From assembly GCA_009801015.1 (NCBI GenBank), contig VHZZ01000148.1, positions 26,478 to 90,477 of the forward strand: a DNA stretch of 64,000 nt, in the 5' to 3' direction. Below the pieces are notes generated by a model. That model had not been told where the DNA came from, ran no database searches, and saw only the letters and a list, made by a program, of their open reading frames with translations. A program made the position numbers and the translations under genes. Source of the DNA: Silene noctiflora (Eukaryota; Streptophyta; Magnoliopsida; Caryophyllales; Caryophyllaceae). Numbering within the stretch: position 1 is the stretch's first letter; each line of letters begins with the position of its first letter. Below, in pieces: positions 1 through 10,428 of this stretch.

Positions 1-131
1 TTCAGGTAATTATTTAATTTAAGGGTATCTTTTATTTTATTTACAATAAATTTATTTCATAATTTTGCATTTTTCAAAGTTCTGGGTTTTATCAGTTTTA
101 TTTATCTTGTTGTTTGCATGATGCCCATTTA

Positions 132-216
132 CTCTCTCCGTCCCGATTATTTGTTTATCTTTGATTAAAATACGCATTGCAGAGATAATAAATGTAAAGA
201 AATGATCGAGACGGAG
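132..216. mobile_element. Stowaway-like MITE (85 bp)
   Basis: The left end ctctctccgtcccgat and the right end (reverse complement ctccgtctcgatcatt) form imperfect terminal inverted repeats of the CTCCCTCCGTCCC type known from plant Stowaway/mariner MITEs. The element is flanked by TA on both sides (130-131 and 217-218), the target duplication of that superfamily. The interior (tttgattaaaatacgc) recurs in the introns of PPR genes B and C. Confidence 0.7.
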
Positions 217-2539
217 TATTTATTCTGAATGTGATTGTATGACTATTGTAATGTTGACATTTATGTTTTGTTGCTGAAGAACATAGTTTGCAAAATTAAT
301 CGTACATTTATGAGGAATTAAGGCTAAATTAATGGAGGATTGATAGTTGTGAGTGAAGGGGTTTTCTGGGTTTTTGTTAATTATTAATAAAAAGCATGTT
401 TTTTGTGTTCTTAATTTTCTAGGATAATTTCTCTCTGTTTAAAGTAATGTTCTTGGAGGTGTTGTTTGCTACGTTTCGTGTTTTTCGTGTAAAGGGAGTC
501 ACAAGGGCGAATATTCTTGAAGATGTTGTTCTTTGCTAGGCTTCGTAGGGATTGCTTAGGGTGAGCGTAATTGATACAGAAGTAATAGAGCTTAATTCGT
601 GACGGAAATGGAAGAAATCAGTGGTAATGAGGCTGAAACTGTGAAAGTAATAGTTATTCGATGAAGGTGGTTGTTATCGTAGGAGTTAATAGTTTCCCTG
701 TCCCCATAGGTCTGTTTTCCTCATACGGGAGTAATAGTTCCCGTCATCCCTTTTCCCACCATCCCCTAGACCCTTACTTCCTTTTTACGCTTGTTTTGAG
801 CTTTGTTGCCCCCGTAACAATTATCTCATCCCAAGCAAGCCCTTAGTCACACCAAGTTGGCTTTTATGGGATGTTATCGAGGTACCTTGGATTTTATCGT
901 ATGGGTTAAAAAGGGTTGATTTTTGAAGTAAGTATATTTACTTGAGTAGTTTAGTTGGGAGATTATCTACACCAGGGAAGAAGAATGGCGACAGATTATT
1001 ATAATCTATTAATTACGGAGTATAGATTATGGATGACTTCAGAAATAGTTTAATTTTGATGATTGATTCAGCTGTAGCCAAGCAAAATACCAATATATTT
1101 GGATAGCAAGGACCTTTTTGATTCATTAGAGTTGTGTGCATAACTTCATAAATTTACTCTGACTGAGTTTTCGTTGCCCTGTTGTCACTAAGGTCACTAA
1201 CTACTGCATGATAGCTAGTTGTGGGCCTGTGGCTGGATCTTCTCTTTAACCTCAATGTAGCTTTCCGAATTTCTATTAGGTGACTTGAGCTATTGAAGTC
1301 ATGTTGTTATGCTGTTAGTATGGTTGTGATCACAATGCTGTAGTCCGTCTACTAGGAAGGGAAAACACACACAATGAATTATGGCTATAATCAAGCAAAC
1401 TAATACCAATTAGAAATGTCATGGAGATTTTGGCTAATCTACCTTTTAATGCGAACTTGGTCTCAAGATGAAATAGATTGGGTTAGACCTTGTGCGTCTT
1501 CCCTTTCATAATGACTAAGACGGGCCAGTTGTTGAATTTATGCTGAATATGTTATGTTTTCCTGCGAATAAATATTTGGGTTTCCTCGACATTGCTTTTG
1601 GCTATCTACTATGATCTAGTATCTACCAACTTTACCTAAACTTACGCTTGTAGTATGAGACCTTTCATATGTTCTGTCGCAGGATTATCCATTAATAACC
1701 CTGATATTCGTGACTCGTGAGCACTTTGAAAGAGGTAAGAGACTAAGAGCGTAAGCTAATGTCTTGTAGACTTGTCGTGCTCAAGCACTCAAAACAGTGA
1801 AATTTCAGGGTTATATGACTCAGTCAGACATTGTCTACAAAGGTGGTTGTGTATTAATGATGCATGTGCGTGAACCTTAGCTGCTACCATGAGCTGATTT
1901 TTGTGAATTGCACCATGCAAATCCGGCCTTGTCAACTCGTAGAGACTTGTGTATCTTTTATGTTTAGAGACTTTCAAAGATGAAAAAGTTTCTGCTCAAA
2001 TTTGTTTCCCGTTTACTAGTCAGTTTCTATTGGAAAGCTATGATTAGGGTCTTCATTTTGGGATAGTACTGAAGGGTCTTTTCAAATTCTTTTAGAAGAT
2101 CAATTTACGATTTGTAGATGATTTCCCAAGCTATTGAGCTGTTTTCTTGGCATAGGGGAAGTATCTAGACGTTCTGTTCAAAACCAGGCAATGTCTTATG
2201 TGACACTGTGACAATTTACCAGCATGTAATGTCTATAGTTTAGGCTTTAGTTATAAGGTCTTGGTCGCTGTCAAAGCACTGGCTCATTACTTCTTTCCAT
2301 AATGCTTCTAGCTCCATTTTAATTTTTGTGTAAATCTGTATCCTCATTTCGGGAGAGGTAGAGATGTTGGACCTCTCATCCTCCCAAGGAATGCTACATG
2401 TGTGCCCAAGATTCGTACTCCCTTTCTGCTTCACCCATTTGCTTAGATACTCGACTATTTGTTATTTGGCCTGTCTCAATCATCTGGTTATGCTCCCTAT
2501 TCAAGTAAATTGTGTGCTAAAAAGTCTGTTTATAATCAA

Positions 2540-3116
2540 CTAGTATGAATCCCGTGCATGCATGCACGGTATATATAGATCATTTACTTCATAATAATGT
2601 ATTGTTTATAGATTTTAAATTGACACATAATTAATTTTTCATATTTTAATATGAGAGAAAAAAATGAAATGGAAAACTAATCAAAAGAATTGAGTAGAGT
2701 TATGAAATATTATTTTAATGGAACTTTTTTACCACATACTCAGTAACTAATAAATAATTCCAATTTATAAACTTTCTCAAATAGTTTTAATGAATTTTGT
2801 TTTCATGAAATTAATAAGATCAATTCATAATTTTTTTATACTCATTAAGTACATGTTAATGTTTTTTTATACGAAACTAATAATATCAATTTTATAAGTT
2901 TTTCATATACAAATTTTTATATTTATATACCAGTTTTATTTTATTTTAATTAAATGAATATAATTTACTTAGAAAAATATTATAGTAAGTAAAAGATTAT
3001 ATGTTAATTAAAAAATAATTTTAATAAAAAGAAAGCCTTGTTTCCTTGCGTAAGCAGATTTTTTTTTTTGGAGGGAAAATGTTTGAGAATTTTTATTCTC
3101 TTAGTATATAGGAGGA
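2540..3116 (-). mobile_element. Non-autonomous Helitron-like element
   Basis: Read on the minus strand the element starts TCCTCCTATATACTAAGAG (5' TC) and ends with a GC-rich hairpin (ccgtgcatgcatgcacgg), about 8 bases, then CTAG. It is preceded by A and followed by T, the Helitron A/T insertion site, and there is no target-site duplication. The interior is very AT-rich and non-coding, with no Rep/helicase, so it is non-autonomous. The termini fit Helitron rules well. The family is inferred. Confidence 0.65.
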
Positions 3117-3311
3117 TGTCTCACTCTATGACAACACATATTTAGATTGGCGTAACTATGTTGTTGATGCGATGTGTTTTGAACATCTTTTGACTACTCT
3201 CACCTTTGTCTCTTCTCCCTCCACAGTCCACAGTCACACTTTTCTGTTCTGAATGATTACATCCTATTTCACTGGCTAACCACTACCTAATTAATCTTTG
3301 GCAGTACAGGG

Positions 3312-4061
3312 ATGGACTTAATTCAGGACTTGCAAGACCATGGAACAGAAACCATTTCTACTGAAGATCCGCCAATAAAGCCAAAATATGACTCGGGCTC
3401 AATTCACTCCACAGAATCGGGCAGTGGTGAGAGCTCTTTCAGCTGCAGCATATGTTTTGACACAGCTCACGATCCCGTAGTCACACTCTGCGGCCACTTG
3501 TACTGCTGGGCATGCATTTTCAAGTGGCTCCATGTCCAAACTTCATCCACTGAGCCTGGGCACCATCAAGCTTGTCCTGTGTGCAAAGCAAGCATCTCAC
3601 AAGCGTCCTTGATTCCGCTTTACTGCAATGGACCTTCCCGTACCGAGTCTAATATCAGGAATCCTCCTCTTGATGTTATTCCTCCTAGACCTACTTCTTG
3701 TGGGGTTCGTATCGCCAATCACCTTCCTCCCAATCTTTTTCAACCGCAGTCACCGGCATTTCATCACCAACAATATTTCTCCGACCCAAATGGCAGTTAT
3801 GCAGCTATAACATCATCCAACCTTGTTAGTACTACAATGGCTGGGATTATAAATCCCACCATCGGGTTACTTGGGGAATTAGTGAACCCGAGGATGGCTG
3901 GAAACCCGAGTATGTTCACTTTCCCTCTTCCTACCTCATACGCTGTGGTCTGGCAGAACAATGCTCGGACTAGGAGGCATGAAATGCAGTTGGATAAGTC
4001 ACTCAATAGAGTTTCCATCTTTCTATTTTGTGGTTTGATCTTATGCTTGCTTTTGTTCTGA
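3312..4061 (+). CDS. RMA-type RING E3 ubiquitin ligase, ER membrane-anchored
   Basis: Intronless 249-residue protein. A C3HC4 RING sits at residues 45-91: Cys45, Cys48, Cys60, His62, Cys65, Cys68, Cys88 and Cys91, with the family signature VTLCGHLYCWACIFKWLH and CPVCKA. The first 40 residues are acidic/Ser-Thr rich. Residues about 232-249 (SIFLFCGLILCLLLF) form a single C-terminal membrane anchor ending at the last residue. This layout (short N-terminus, RING, Ser/Pro-rich middle, tail anchor) is that of plant RMA1/RMA2/RMA3, which act with an E2 at the ER in protein quality control. The ATG follows a splice acceptor at 3304, implying a 5'-UTR intron. Class assignment is firm; which RMA paralog is not. 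Confidence 0.9.
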   Translation: MDLIQDLQDHGTETISTEDPPIKPKYDSGSIHSTESGSGESSFSCSICFDTAHDPVVTLCGHLYCWACIFKWLHVQTSSTEPGHHQACPVCKASISQASLIPLYCNGPSRTESNIRNPPLDVIPPRPTSCGVRIANHLPPNLFQPQSPAFHHQQYFSDPNGSYAAITSSNLVSTTMAGIINPTIGLLGELVNPRMAGNPSMFTFPLPTSYAVVWQNNARTRRHEMQLDKSLNRVSIFLFCGLILCLLLF

Positions 4062-5091
4062 AAACCCGAGTTCTCTGCTACTCTTGTATCGGCTGTATAT
4101 TACTATCCAAAAGTTGTGGAGATCTGAAACTATGTACCATGGAAGTGTAAGATCTGTAGATATATAATACCAGATCCGATGTTATAATGGTCTGATGTAT
4201 GTTCTGCCAAGCGAACCTTGTCAAACATGGAATGTATCACTGTATGGAACTATGGATTTGTATTTTGCCTGTGAATGATTGTAAATTCCCTCGTCTAATT
4301 TTGCTCAGGGTTATGTTTGGGGTCAGAACTCATGGTAAAGTTACTGACTTACAGTAACTTGGGGTGTTATTTTCCAGCGTCACTAGACAGCATTTATCAA
4401 CCGAACCTCTACACACTTTGTTGGCAAATGTAGTCCATTGGCTGTAGTCCCGAAAGGAACAGTTGAAAGGCAAGGGGCCGCTAGCACGGTGTGGTCTAGG
4501 TTGTTTTGGTTCTCGGATTGGAATGATTGGTGACACCGTGACAATTAGTGATCATTTGGTTAACTACGACAGCATTCTTCTTATTGAATTTCACCGACAA
4601 TTCTCAAAGATGTCCTGGAAATTGTCATCCACTCTCCTATGATAATTAGAAACTTGTGTAGAAAACATGTGCTATATGGTCAATCGAATCAATTTAAAAA
4701 CGTAAATGGAGAGGATCTAAATTGATTTATACAAGTGTATATATCAATCACCTATAGATTATATCTCGAATTGTCCACATTTTTGTCTAACCTTTTGTGG
4801 ATTTGACAATCCTTCCATTCTCGACATGCACTCTTTTATATATTGCTCGTTCCATTTGTGTTTTCATTAGTATAATCGTTTTATCACTAAAAAACATTGC
4901 ATTACTCATGAACATTTCATGAAGTAATATTTAGTAAAATAAACTTATTAAAAAACCGTCTCTCAGATAAATTCCGCATTCGAGCATAACTATCAAAATT
5001 GCCTAAAACCCTTGATAAGCCCCAATTCAAAATTGCAGAAGCCTCTCTCCCTCTCAAGTCTCGACCCTAATTATTCATTCAACCTTCAACC
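4062..5091. other. Intergenic: RING 3' UTR, then PPR-A 5' region
   Basis: No gene is visible. The first ~250 bases are probably the 3' UTR of the RING gene. A perfect 9-bp hairpin (aagttactg, 5-base loop, cagtaactt) lies at 4338-4360. The last ~100 bases before 5092 are a CT-rich leader (ctctctccctctcaag) typical of a plant 5' UTR. Confidence 0.6.
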
Positions 5092-8000
5092 ATGAACATC
5101 CCCAGATCATCAATCTTGCATCAATTGATATCAAATTCAATCCCCAAATCTCTGAAAAATCTCATATCAATCCACCCAACAACAACAACAACAACAAAAC
5201 CCCATCTCAATTCACCATTAAAACCTAGAACTATCAGCAATACAGCTTCTAAAAATAACCCTTTAGTCAGAGACATTCTTAAATTCGTAGCGAAATCGCC
5301 GCAATCGAGTGTTGTCCCTTTGCTTGTGTTGCATTATGGTAATAAGTCTGATTTCCAGCTTACTGAAGAGCTCAGAAATGTCATCCGCACTCTTCGTCGA
5401 CAAAGGCGATTTAGTCGCGCCCTTGAGGTCTGTCGTTGTCCTATACGCTTCTAATTAATTGTCGTCTTCGTTATTATAGACGTAATTTCAGCTCAGTTCA
5501 ATTCAGTTTATCTGGTTTTTTAGTTTGGGTAGTTTCAGTCCAAAACAATGTCGTCTGTGGGTTTCTATGCGCGTCTAATTAATCGCTGTCTTCGTTATTT
5601 TAGACGTAATTTCAGCTCAGCTCAGTTTATCTCGTTATTCAGTTAAGGTAGTTTCAGTCCAAAAGAATATCTGACTGTGAGTTTCTATACGTTCTAATTA
5701 ATCGCCGTCTTCATTCTTTTAGACTTAATTTCAGTTCAGTTTTATTCTGTTCTTGAGTTTAGGGTAGTTTCAGTCCCAAAGAAGATCGTCTGTGGGATTC
5801 TATACGCTTCTAATTAGTCATCGTCTTCATCCCTTTAGACTTAATTTCAGTTCGGTTCAGTTTATTTTTGTTCTTTAGTTCGGGTAGTTTCAGCCCAAAA
5901 GAATATCGTCTTTGTGATAAATGAAATGCTAATTCATGAGACGGTTTGATTAGGAATTGTTACTGTTAAACCCTAGCTGCCATTTCTGAGCTATAGAATG
6001 CAAGTACTTGAGTAACGCAAGTGTTTGGATTGGTTTGTCGGTTTTATCATGGAGGTGAAGATGGTAATGTGTTATAAATAGGATGGTTCTTTTGTAGGAG
6101 CAATGACGGAACCAGAATTTTTAGTTTAGGGGAGAAAAATTTTAGGGGTAGGAGGCGAACTCGTAAGGCAATAAGATACACTGGAAAAAGAAATTTGAAT
6201 GTTTTACTACAAATTACTCTGTACAATTTTTTCATTCCTCGGGAGTGACGGCCTTGCAAAAACCCCTTGCTTCCGCCATTGTGTGGGAATTATATCAACA
6301 TGGCAAGTCATAGACAATGTGTTTTAGACTTTTAGGAGGTATGTGGATTTTTTTGGCTAAATGGAGTTATTTGACAAATTAATTGGCGTTTTGGGATCGG
6401 TTTCAAACTATTTAGGGCCAATGGGTCCACGTCATCACTTGTATTTTTTTCCGTGTTTTTATATAAAGCCGCCAGACTGATCAGCGGCTTTACTATTTTT
6501 CATAACATTCCATTAAGCTGTAAAAATTGTTTCAAATATTACTTAGGCAAAGCCGCGTATGTAATCAGCTGCTTCACCACTTAATCACGAACAAAAGCTC
6601 CTGTAAAATCTGTTACTATTGTTGCACTGGTAAGCCGCTGGTCAGCGTTTTGCTTATTATATAAAAAAAAAACGATAACTTCTCTCATTTCTGCCCAAAT
6701 AAACGACAACCCAAAATTCCCAAATTAAAACCCAAAACCTAGTTGTACTTTACGTGTACTTTACAGAAGCTTCTGCCATAGCTGTTGTCGTTTTTTATAT
6801 GTAAGAGGCAAAACCACCAAGGACACCAGCGGCTTTACCGGTTCTCTATTTTCTAAAACTTACAGGAGCTTTTGGTTGTGAGTAAGTAGTTTGAAACCAA
6901 CCCCAAAAGTCCAATTAATTTGTCAAATAACCCTATTTATCCAATAAATTCAGGTATGCGACTTTTTTTCTTAAAAGTTACAGCCATTTTTGGCCAAATG
7001 CTAAGGAGACAAGCCGCTGGGAACCTTCACGGCTTCACCTAAAAACTGGAAAAATAAATAAATGTGATGACGTGGACCCATTGGCCCTAAATAGTTTGAA
7101 ACCAACCCCAAAAGTCCAATTAATTTGTCAAATAACCCTATCTATCCAATAAATTCAGGTATGCGACTTTTTTTCTCCATGTATAAAGTTTGGTGGTATT
7201 TGCTTGTTATCATGGAAGAATAGCATGTAGTCTTAATTTGGTGCGAAATTGTGATATGGTAGATAAATCAATTGGAGGAAAAGATGAAAGCTTACAATCT
7301 TAATTATTGAGAGAAAGGGGGTCTTTGTTGTAACTTGTAAGGTGTAGAATTATCGCTAAATTGTTCGCTCTTCTTACTGTGAAGTAGTCATTCTGTGCAA
7401 TTCTCATCATAATTTTTTATTGTGTATCATTTGAAACGTAGTGCAATGTTGTTGTTGTTGACCCTGTTAATAACAGGCGAATAATCATTGGTGATGTTGC
7501 TACCGACAAGTTTTCATATTAGCTTTAGTCTTTTTTTTCGTCAAGCTCTTATTATTGCTGTTAATTAAGCAGGTTTCAGAGTGGGCTATGAGCAAAACGG
7601 TTTGTATTCCGAAACCGGGTGATCTTGCAAGTCAGTTATCTCTCATTAATCAAGTGCATGGATTGGATGCTGCTGAGAAGTTTTTCAGTGAAGTCGATGT
7701 TCATTCTTTGAAGACGTACGGTGCCCTGCTCAATTGTTACGTGGAAGCAAAGCTCGTGGATAAGTCGCTCTCCCATTTCAAGAAGATGAAAGACATGGGA
7801 TTTCCATTGAGTTCTCTTCTTTACAACAATATGATGACCCTTTATATGAACATCGGTCAGAGTGAGAAAGTGACGGAGTTAATTTCAGAAATGGAAGAAA
7901 ATGGCATATCCCCCGACAACATTACCTATAGATTATGGCTTAAAGCTTTAGCGTCGAAGTTGGATTATACTAGCATGGAGACGGTTATGAAGAAAATGGA

Positions 8001-8805
8001 AGGCGAACAATTTCTCACAATTGACTGGTTAACATATGTTGCAGTTGCTAATTACTACATTGAAGGAGGGCTCAAGGAAAAGGCTGTTTACTACTTGCAG
8101 CAAGCAAAACCAAAAGTTCGGGGCAATCCGGTTGGGTTCAATCGTCTCTTAATCACGTATGCAAAGATCGGAGACTTGTCGCAGGTTATGAGCTTGTGGC
8201 AGAGTCGTCGTGGTATTTCTAAAGCACGCATTAATTCTGATTATATGGCCATGATTGGCTCTCTGGTGAAACTAGATCAATTCCAAAAGGCCGAAGGAAT
8301 CCTACGAGAGTGGGAGTCATTGTGTAGTGTCTATGATTTCCGAGTTGTTAATGCTCTTTTACTTGGGTATACCCAAAAGGGTCAGGTTGAGAAAGCTGAA
8401 GAGCTGCTCAATGGGATACTTCGTAGAAAAATAATGCCAATCCCGAACACATGGTCCATCATTAGTGGCGGGCATATCAAGTGTGGGAATATGCAGAAGG
8501 CTTTACTGTGCTTTCAGAAAGCCCTTGATCTGGGTTTGAGATCACAACACCAAGGGTGGATCCCGAATTATGAAGTTACTTCAAGCATACTCAAGTGGCT
8601 TGGTGACGAAGGAGAAATAAGAGAAGTTGATGAATTTTTGAAGTTGTTGAGTCAGGTGATTCCTATGAACGAAGATATGTACCGGACTTTATTGATGGTT
8701 AATATTCGACATGGGAATGAAATCGATGACATTTTGGAGAGGATGAAAGATGATAAGATAGATGTTAGTGAAGAAACGAGGAAGATCATTGCGTCAAGGA
8801 CATGA
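5092..8805 (+). CDS. P-type PPR protein, mitochondrial (At2g20710/At4g21705-like), copy A
   Basis: Two exons, 5092-5427 and 7573-8805, joined in phase 0 across a 2145-base intron (gag|gtctgt ... aagcag|gtttca), give 522 residues. Exon 1 encodes a basic, Ser/Thr/Asn-rich presequence suited to mitochondrial import, then the conserved VRDILKFVAKSPQSSVVPLL block and the RALE junction. Exon 2 starts VSEWAMSK and carries about eight degenerate P-type PPR motifs such as LLYNNMMTLYMNIG and AMIGSLVKLDQFQKAEGILR. It has no E/DYW tail. Such proteins bind organellar RNA; the target cannot be predicted here. Both frames are intact. It is the most divergent member of the local cluster and shares the end type EETRKI with copy D. 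The intron holds a minisatellite, a hAT-like MITE and a fold-back element. Confidence 0.88.
5441..5915 (+). repeat. Four-copy ~120-bp minisatellite in PPR-A intron
   Basis: Units begin with ctaattaat/ctaattag at 5451, 5575, 5694 and 5810 (spacing 124, 119 and 116). Each contains a tagacgtaatttcagctcag-like core and ends with gtagtttcagtcc. The array begins about 14 bases after the splice donor. A related single unit sits at 16060-16170, downstream of the broken PPR copy. Confidence 0.85.
6101..6281. mobile_element. hAT-like MITE (181 bp)
   Basis: Ends are caatgacggaaccag on the left and, reverse-complemented, caatggcggaagcaag on the right. The 8 bases outside (tgtaggag left, tgtgggaa right) match at 6 of 8 and look like a decayed 8-bp target duplication, the hAT length. 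No coding capacity. Ends resemble the elements at 9735 and 53118. Confidence 0.6.
6338..7166. mobile_element. Fold-back / Mutator-like non-autonomous element in PPR-A intron
   Basis: The left block (about 6340-6440, containing aaactatttagggccaatgg and gtccacgtcatcac) is repeated inverted at about 7069-7166. Part of the right arm is also repeated directly at about 6888-6970 (tttgaaaccaaccccaaaag). The interior has recurrent agccgctgg / cagcggctt motifs and no intact frame. Long inverted arms suggest a Mutator-like or fold-back origin. No clean target duplication was found, so limits are approximate. Confidence 0.5.
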
Positions 8806-9734
8806 TCTTAGGCTGACAGAAGATCGGCACTACAGATGAGCTTGTTGGCTCTTGCGACTTATGACCGCGGTAAGGGCAATAATTGTGCTTGATAATCTGG
8901 AAGATGAGGAGTTAGATCTTTTGCAACGGAGTGTTCTTTTTAGAGGGCCGAAATTTGTTGGTTTTGAATTGATGTACGAGCAGCTGTATCGCTAATTGTT
9001 AAAGCATCATCCCTAGAACATGAGCTAGTGAACACTGGGAGGAAGATTCGAACCTGATACGGAGTATTTAGTGTCATGAAGAGTACCTGACTACCTGGTA
9101 TTTAACATGTAATCGTACTTCCGTCTTAAGCACTAGGCTGATACAATTTGGCAAACCTATATTTCAATAATGTTTTTATCATTTGGAGACTATGCCTGTA
9201 TCTTTACTGGTCCAAGTTTTTTTAGATGAAGCAAACTCATGTGAAGCTAGTTATTGGTAATGTAAGCTAACTTCATGAAAAAGCTTTGGAATATTATGGT
9301 CAGAATTTGAGCACTATATGCTTAAATATTGAAGTAACCTTTTCAAATTTTCCAAAAGAAAAATAAATATAACCAAGAGTTATAACCCAAAACCTGAAAA
9401 TCCTTGGTAGATTAATAAGCGTCGCTTGTTGATATTGAGCTATTGCGAAAAATGGGAGATGTTAAATCCCGCACATACTTTTACTAAATTCGACACATTT
9501 TTACACATTTTTCCGAATCTACCTCTGTCACTTCTTACCCCTACCAAGAGAGAACCCTAAAAAAATAAGAAATCTTCCCAAATTTATTTATATGAACCAC
9601 CACCCTCCCCTAGCCCCAAATGTTTGCAGTCACCGGCCACCCCACCAACTGAACGGCGATGGAGAAGCGACAATGACGGAGTAAGGGGACAGTTGTCGGC
9701 GACGGAGAAGAAAGAAAACGATTGGAGCAACAAC
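8806..9734. other. Intergenic: PPR-A 3' UTR and repeat-derived DNA
   Basis: The first few hundred bases are likely the PPR-A 3' UTR. From about 9461 the sequence (taaatcccgcac ... ttcttacccct) resembles the last 175 bases of the window (63826-64000), so it is a dispersed repeat. No protein-coding gene is supported. Confidence 0.5.
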
Positions 9735-9841
9735 CAGGGGCGGATCCAGCCCAAAGGCTATATGGGCTGGAGCCCAACCTCTTTTCTGAAAAATAAAATC
9801 TATATGTAAAAAAGTGTAATAATAAAGTACGAAACTTCATT

Positions 9842-9892
9842 TGGTCTAGTGGTAGAATACTTGACCATTGCCTTTTTGTCCCTAAGTTCGAA
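9842..9892 (+). other. tRNA-like A-box/B-box pair inside the hAT element
   Basis: tggtctagtggtagaat matches a pol III A box as in tRNA-Gly genes, and agttcgaaaccc about 30 bases later matches a B box. There is no cloverleaf-capable 3' half and no acceptor-stem partner, so this is a relic or SINE head rather than a tRNA gene. Confidence 0.45.
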
Positions 9893-10070
9893 ACCCAGCG
9901 GAGACATTTTGTAAACTTTGTTTGTTTGTATCATTGTCCACCATCTTATTTTTACTTTGCCCGTAGGCTTTTATACGTTTTATACAAAGCTGTCCACCCC
10001 ATACCCAAAAATCAATTTTGGGGTGAATATTTATACTTTGTCGAGACCTTTTTACCTAAAATATACTTGT

Positions 10071-10162
10071 ATGACTTGACTCAAATATCACGAAAAAAAG
10101 TGATACATAAAATATAATGACTTGACTCAAATATCACAAAAAAAGTGATACATAAAATACAA
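10071..10162 (+). repeat. 46-bp tandem duplication inside the hAT element
   Basis: atgacttgactcaaatatca begins at 10071 and again at 10117. The two 46-base units are nearly identical and end cataaaatata / cataaaatac. Confidence 0.85.
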
Positions 10163-10218
10163 TTTTGAGACAATTTATTTTTAATGGTTCATCGGCGAAA
10201 TAATTCGAAATAGTTTTA

Positions 10219-10428
10219 TGCTCCCTCCGTCCCAATCAATTGTTTACCTGTTCTATTTTGATGTCTCAATCAATTGTCCTTCTTTCTCTTTTAGGAATAT
10301 CTTTGATGAGCAATTTGACCCTTCACACTCAGTTTGATGCACTTGTCATCTAATAATTGGTTCCCTCCTCTTTTACGGGTCTTTATGACAAAACCAAAGG
10401 TAAACAATTGACATAGACGGAGGGGGTA
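10219..10428. mobile_element. Stowaway-like MITE nested in the hAT element
   Basis: Left end tgctccctccgtcccaat; right end, reverse-complemented, taccccctccgtctatgt. TA lies outside both ends (10217-10218 and 10429-10430). Interior blocks (ccctcctctttt, caaaaccaaagg) are shared with the MITE at 17695-17870. Confidence 0.7.

Larger units (their letters stand above)
1..3304. other. Gene-free leader region upstream of the RING gene
   Basis: No coding region is supported here; open frames are short, lack family resemblance and are not conserved in style with the real genes. The stretch holds a Stowaway-like MITE near its start and a Helitron-like element near its end. A good splice acceptor (tttggcag) ends at 3304, just 7 bases before the RING gene ATG, so much of this stretch could be a 5'-UTR intron of that gene. 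The matching 5' exon would lie left of the window or near its edge and cannot be confirmed. Confidence 0.5.

Noticed and set aside
1-6. Donor site of a 5'-UTR exon (ttcag|gtaatt) at the window start
   Set aside because: Fits a donor and could pair with the acceptor at 3304, but five bases of putative exon are not enough to support it.
9842-9892. tRNA-Gly gene
   Set aside because: A and B boxes are present but no acceptor stem or complete cloverleaf can be drawn.
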